Positions 6,009-8,114 of a stretch of 8,114 nucleotides of DNA are shown piece by piece. The notes below the pieces were generated by a model. The model ran no database searches. It worked only from the letters and a program-made list of their open reading frames with translations, and was not told the DNA's origin. Position 1 is the stretch's first letter. Every line of letters begins with the position of its first letter. Source of the DNA: JAUVZL01 sp965603515 (GTDB taxonomy: Bacteria > Hydrothermota > Tepidihabitantia > SM23-42); NCBI GenBank assembly GCA_965603515.1, contig CBFDDH010000062.1, forward strand, positions 1 through 8,114. The letters run 5' to 3'. The position numbers were made by a program, and so were the translations under genes.

Positions 6009-6722
6009 TCATTTCAATCGCCTGAAAAATCCTAAAGTTATATAGTGAACTGAGCCGGCAATAGGGTCCACTTCAAATTGAAAGATGTTTGGTGATATGG
6101 GAGGCTTTTTTAAATAACTATATTCTGCTCTCAAGAACATCTTGGTCGCAAATGAATACTCACCGCCAGTCACAAATCCCGCGGCTCTTGGACTCAGCCG
6201 GCCTCCTATCCACCATGTGGGATTGGATAATAGAGAACTATGTATGAGTAGACTGATTTGATACAAAGTACTTTTTGTCGGAGCGACACCAATACCAAAT
6301 TCACCATCAGCATAGCCAGCAATAATGCCCAACGGTGAAAGATTGAGTCTACCTGTAAAATGGGACGTAGCGTACTGGCAACCCACGAATGGCTTGAACA
6401 ATATGAAAAAACCAGAGACACCTGGTTCCTCCCATTGGGTTGGTAGACAAATGAGTTCAAGACCGCCGATACCTCCGAACTTCCCGAATGGTGCGTATAC
6501 ATTGTGGAAAAGACTCACGCTCGAAGTCGGATACGTTTTGACATAAGATGTGTCTTCGCTACGATCGATCACCCATTTGTTGAGTGCAAATGCCGCACCG
6601 ATCTCGTGTGTTTGTTCTTGCGGATTATGGGGCGAAAGCATTTCATTTTGTGCGTGTGGAGAATAGACAATTGGAGTACAACATAGAAACAACAGTATAG
6701 CGACAAAAGGGATTGAAGACAT
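6009..6722 (-). CDS. Probable outer-membrane beta-barrel protein, unknown function
   Basis: I do not recognise the family. From the ATG at 6722 the product is 237 aa. It starts with a hydrophobic stretch typical of a signal peptide (residues 4-19, PFVAILLFLCCTPIV) and continues as glycine- and aromatic-rich segments with alternating hydrophobic residues, such as FGIGVAP, WWIGGRLSP, MFLRAEYSYL and a final HYITLGFFRRLK. This pattern and the aromatic C-terminal strand suggest a small outer-membrane barrel. The two cysteines at 14-15 do not form a proper lipobox. The frame is open upstream to an ATG at 6776 (255 aa). The added 18 residues lie inside the 96-bp repeat and include two arginines (R5, R13), whereas the shorter form has no positive charge before its hydrophobic core. 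Neither start has a clear ribosome binding site. It lies downstream of rocD on the same strand, 184 bp away, with no sign of a shared function. Confidence 0.72.
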   Translation of the reverse strand: MSSIPFVAILLFLCCTPIVYSPHAQNEMLSPHNPQEQTHEIGAAFALNKWVIDRSEDTSYVKTYPTSSVSLFHNVYAPFGKFGGIGGLELICLPTQWEEPGVSGFFILFKPFVGCQYATSHFTGRLNLSPLGIIAGYADGEFGIGVAPTKSTLYQISLLIHSSLLSNPTWWIGGRLSPRAAGFVTGGEYSFATKMFLRAEYSYLKKPPISPNIFQFEVDPIAGSVHYITLGFFRRLK

Positions 6723-6729
6723 GAGGGGA

Positions 6730-6825
6730 ATGGCACTGCGTGCGGGACTGGTCGCTTCGCAACGGTTATGGTTCATTGGCGTGAACGGTTATGGCTCTTA
6801 CGAGCGGGAAAAGAAGCTTCGTTGG
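6730..6825 (+). repeat. 96-bp dispersed direct repeat, copy 2
   Basis: This copy matches 5619-5714 at 91 of 96 positions and sits 7 bp upstream of the ATG at 6722 of the minus-strand barrel gene. The ATG at 6776 of the longer gene model is inside it. The five differences from copy 1 are T6776 and G6778 in the central inverted repeat, and G6816, T6819 and T6822 near the right end. The + strand frame continues past the repeat to a TAG at 6868-6870 (46 codons). The 10-mer GTCGCTTCGC occurs both in the repeat (6751-6760) and after it (6832-6841), in the same frame. Confidence 0.9.
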
Positions 6826-6860
6826 AGACATGTCGCTTCGCTCCTGGAACGAATAGAGAT

Positions 6861-6888
6861 TAAGGAGTAGGGCGTAAAGCGTAGGAAG
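6861..6888. repeat. Tandem heptamer array, second locus of the TARRGYG type
   Basis: Four 7-bp units read TAAGGAG, TAGGGCG, TAAAGCG and TAGGAAG. The middle two fit TARRGYG and the outer two have decayed. The array lies between repeat copy 2 and the end of rocD. It is on the other side of the 96-bp repeat compared with the array at 5551-5578, so the two elements recur together but not in a fixed order. Confidence 0.65.
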
Positions 6889-6906
6889 ACAAGAAAAAGA
6901 GCAATT

Positions 6907-8100
6907 TCAGACATGTAAGACCTTCTTGATCCTTGCCAATGCCCACTGGAGTTCTTTTTTCTTTATTACTAAAGGTGGGGCAAAACGCACGACCATTTGA
7001 TGAGTTTCTTTTGCCAAAATACCCAGATCCATTAACCGCTCGCAATATTTACGCGCCTTCTTTTTCAGTTCCACGCCGATCAATAATCCCTTGCCTCTGA
7101 CTTGTTTGATGATCGGACTATTGATCTTTCTTAGTTCATTCATAAACCAAGTACCGAGTCTATACGAACGCTGGGGTAATCGCTCTTTCACTATGACTTC
7201 GAGCGCGGCGATACCGATTGCTGAAGCTAAAGGATTACCACCAAATGTCGAGCCGTGGTCACCCGGATGTAGAACATTCATAATACGGTTGTCACACAGA
7301 ATTGCCGATACTGGATAATAGCCACCGCTCAGCGCCTTGCCAATAATTACGATATCCGGTCTGACTTTCTCGTAATCGCAAGCGAACAGCTTACCAGTAC
7401 GTCCGAGCCCAGTCTGGATCTCATCAGCGATCAATAAGACACGATGTTTTTTGCATATCCGCTGGCACTCTTTTAAATAACCATTGTCCGGTACGATCAC
7501 ACCACCTTCACCCTGGATCGGTTCAAAAAGGAAAGCTACCGTGTTCTTGCTGATCGCCCGCGCCAATGCCCTGGGTTTATTATAAGGAATAATTTTAAAT
7601 CCTGGCGTAAAACTGCCAAACCCGTCACGATATTGTTTTTCCGAAGAAAAACCAACGATCGTCGTAGTACGACCGTGGAAATTATTTTCACAGACGATGA
7701 TCTCAGCACGGTTCCTGGCTACTTTTTTCTTAAGATACCCCCATTTTCGCACAACTTTTATTGCGGTCTCAACAGCCTCGGCACCAGAATTCATGGGCAG
7801 GGCTTTTTCATAATTGGTCACAGTGCATAATTTTTTCAAGAATAACCCCATTTGATCATTATGAAATGCCCTTGAGGTCAAAGTGATCTTACTTGCCTGG
7901 TTTTTTATCGCCCTGGCAATGTGAGGATGACAGTGTCCCTGGTTCAATGCTGAATAAGCGCTGAGCATATCCAGATACTTGTTGCCCTCAACATCCCAGA
8001 CCCAGACACCCTTGCCTTTTGATAAAACGACTGGCAGGGGATGATAATTACGGGCGCTGAATTTTTCAGTTAGCTTAACATATGACTTATTTGTTTTCAT
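6907..8100 (-). CDS. rocD: Ornithine aminotransferase (ornithine-oxo-acid transaminase)
   Basis: This PLP-dependent class III aminotransferase transfers the delta-amino group of ornithine to 2-oxoglutarate, giving glutamate 5-semialdehyde and glutamate and linking arginine/ornithine with proline. The 397-aa length is typical for a bacterial RocD. The PLP lysine is K255 in IIGKALSGG and the pyridine-nitrogen aspartate is D226 in IADEIQTGLGRTGK. Residues matching the ornithine-binding set of human OAT (Tyr55, Tyr85, Arg180) are all present at a constant offset of 36: Y19 in NYHPLP, Y49 in AYSALNQGH and R144 in NFHGRT. These, with ITLTSRAFHND and RGKGLLIGVEL, favour ornithine rather than acetylornithine or GABA aminotransferase. 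The ATG at 8100 is preceded by GGAGG (8108-8112, minus strand) with 7-nt spacing. No other arginine or proline gene is in the window. No clear terminator follows; the T-rich CTCTTTTTCTT lacks a stem. Confidence 0.95.
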   Translation of the reverse strand: MKTNKSYVKLTEKFSARNYHPLPVVLSKGKGVWVWDVEGNKYLDMLSAYSALNQGHCHPHIARAIKNQASKITLTSRAFHNDQMGLFLKKLCTVTNYEKALPMNSGAEAVETAIKVVRKWGYLKKKVARNRAEIIVCENNFHGRTTTIVGFSSEKQYRDGFGSFTPGFKIIPYNKPRALARAISKNTVAFLFEPIQGEGGVIVPDNGYLKECQRICKKHRVLLIADEIQTGLGRTGKLFACDYEKVRPDIVIIGKALSGGYYPVSAILCDNRIMNVLHPGDHGSTFGGNPLASAIGIAALEVIVKERLPQRSYRLGTWFMNELRKINSPIIKQVRGKGLLIGVELKKKARKYCERLMDLGILAKETHQMVVRFAPPLVIKKKELQWALARIKKVLHV

Positions 8101-8114
8101 AATATCGCCTCCGT

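Noticed and set aside
6630..6722. Lipoprotein signal in the barrel protein (LLFLCC)
   Set aside because: The residue before either cysteine is Leu or Cys, not the small Gly/Ala/Ser needed for a lipobox.
6829..6906. Promoter for the barrel gene on the minus strand (TTGTCT, 17 bp, TACTCC)
   Set aside because: The -10 match is poor and it falls within the heptamer array, so it is not distinguishable from chance.
1..8114. tRNA, rRNA, riboswitch or insertion sequence with transposase
   Set aside because: No cloverleaf, rRNA segment, known aptamer core or transposase motif was seen on either strand.

Overview
The window looks like chromosomal DNA of a diderm bacterium with moderate GC, probably an uncultured lineage. 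It carries a compact housekeeping operon, a diaminopimelate epimerase (lysine and/or meso-DAP peptidoglycan) and a probable outer-membrane beta-barrel protein. I cannot fix the phylum. The style of the intergenic DNA (degenerate 7- and 8-bp tandem repeats mixed with short palindromes) reminds me of candidate-phylum metagenome genomes such as WOR-3/Stahlbacteria. That is an impression, not a result.

Region 1 (1-5546, + strand) is one tightly packed gene string: prfA (5' end cut by the window edge), prmC, nadK, recN, a PgsA-type CDP-alcohol phosphatidyltransferase, and dapF. Neighbouring frames overlap by 29, 26, 8 and 4 bp. The exception is recN/pgsA, where the pgsA start is unclear and a 1-base indel in a GGGG run may have split the true N-terminus from the frame. 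PrmC methylates the GGQ glutamine of the release factor encoded just upstream, so that pair is functionally linked. NadK, RecN, PgsA and DapF supply NADP, recombination repair, phosphatidylglycerol and lysine/cell-wall precursors. No internal promoter or terminator is evident.

Region 2 (5547-6008) is a 462-bp spacer between convergent genes. It holds no convincing ordinary gene but is almost entirely short repeats: a 7-bp array, a 96-bp dispersed repeat (copy 1), an 8-bp array, a MITE-like inverted-repeat element, a terminator-like hairpin and a second type of 7-bp array.

Region 3 (6009-6906, - strand) holds a signal-peptide-bearing probable beta-barrel protein. The second copy of the 96-bp repeat lies directly against, or inside, its 5' end, followed by a second copy of the first 7-bp array. 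The two repeat copies share an open + strand frame (33 and 46 codons), and the last three differences between them are all synonymous in it.

Region 4 (6907-8100, - strand) is ornithine aminotransferase (rocD), complete with a good Shine-Dalgarno at the window edge. It links ornithine to glutamate semialdehyde and proline.

Most of the window is ordinary. The parts worth a second look are the repeat mosaic in regions 2 and 3, the duplicated 96-bp element with its possible small protein and its position at the barrel gene's start, and the pgsA start/frameshift problem.
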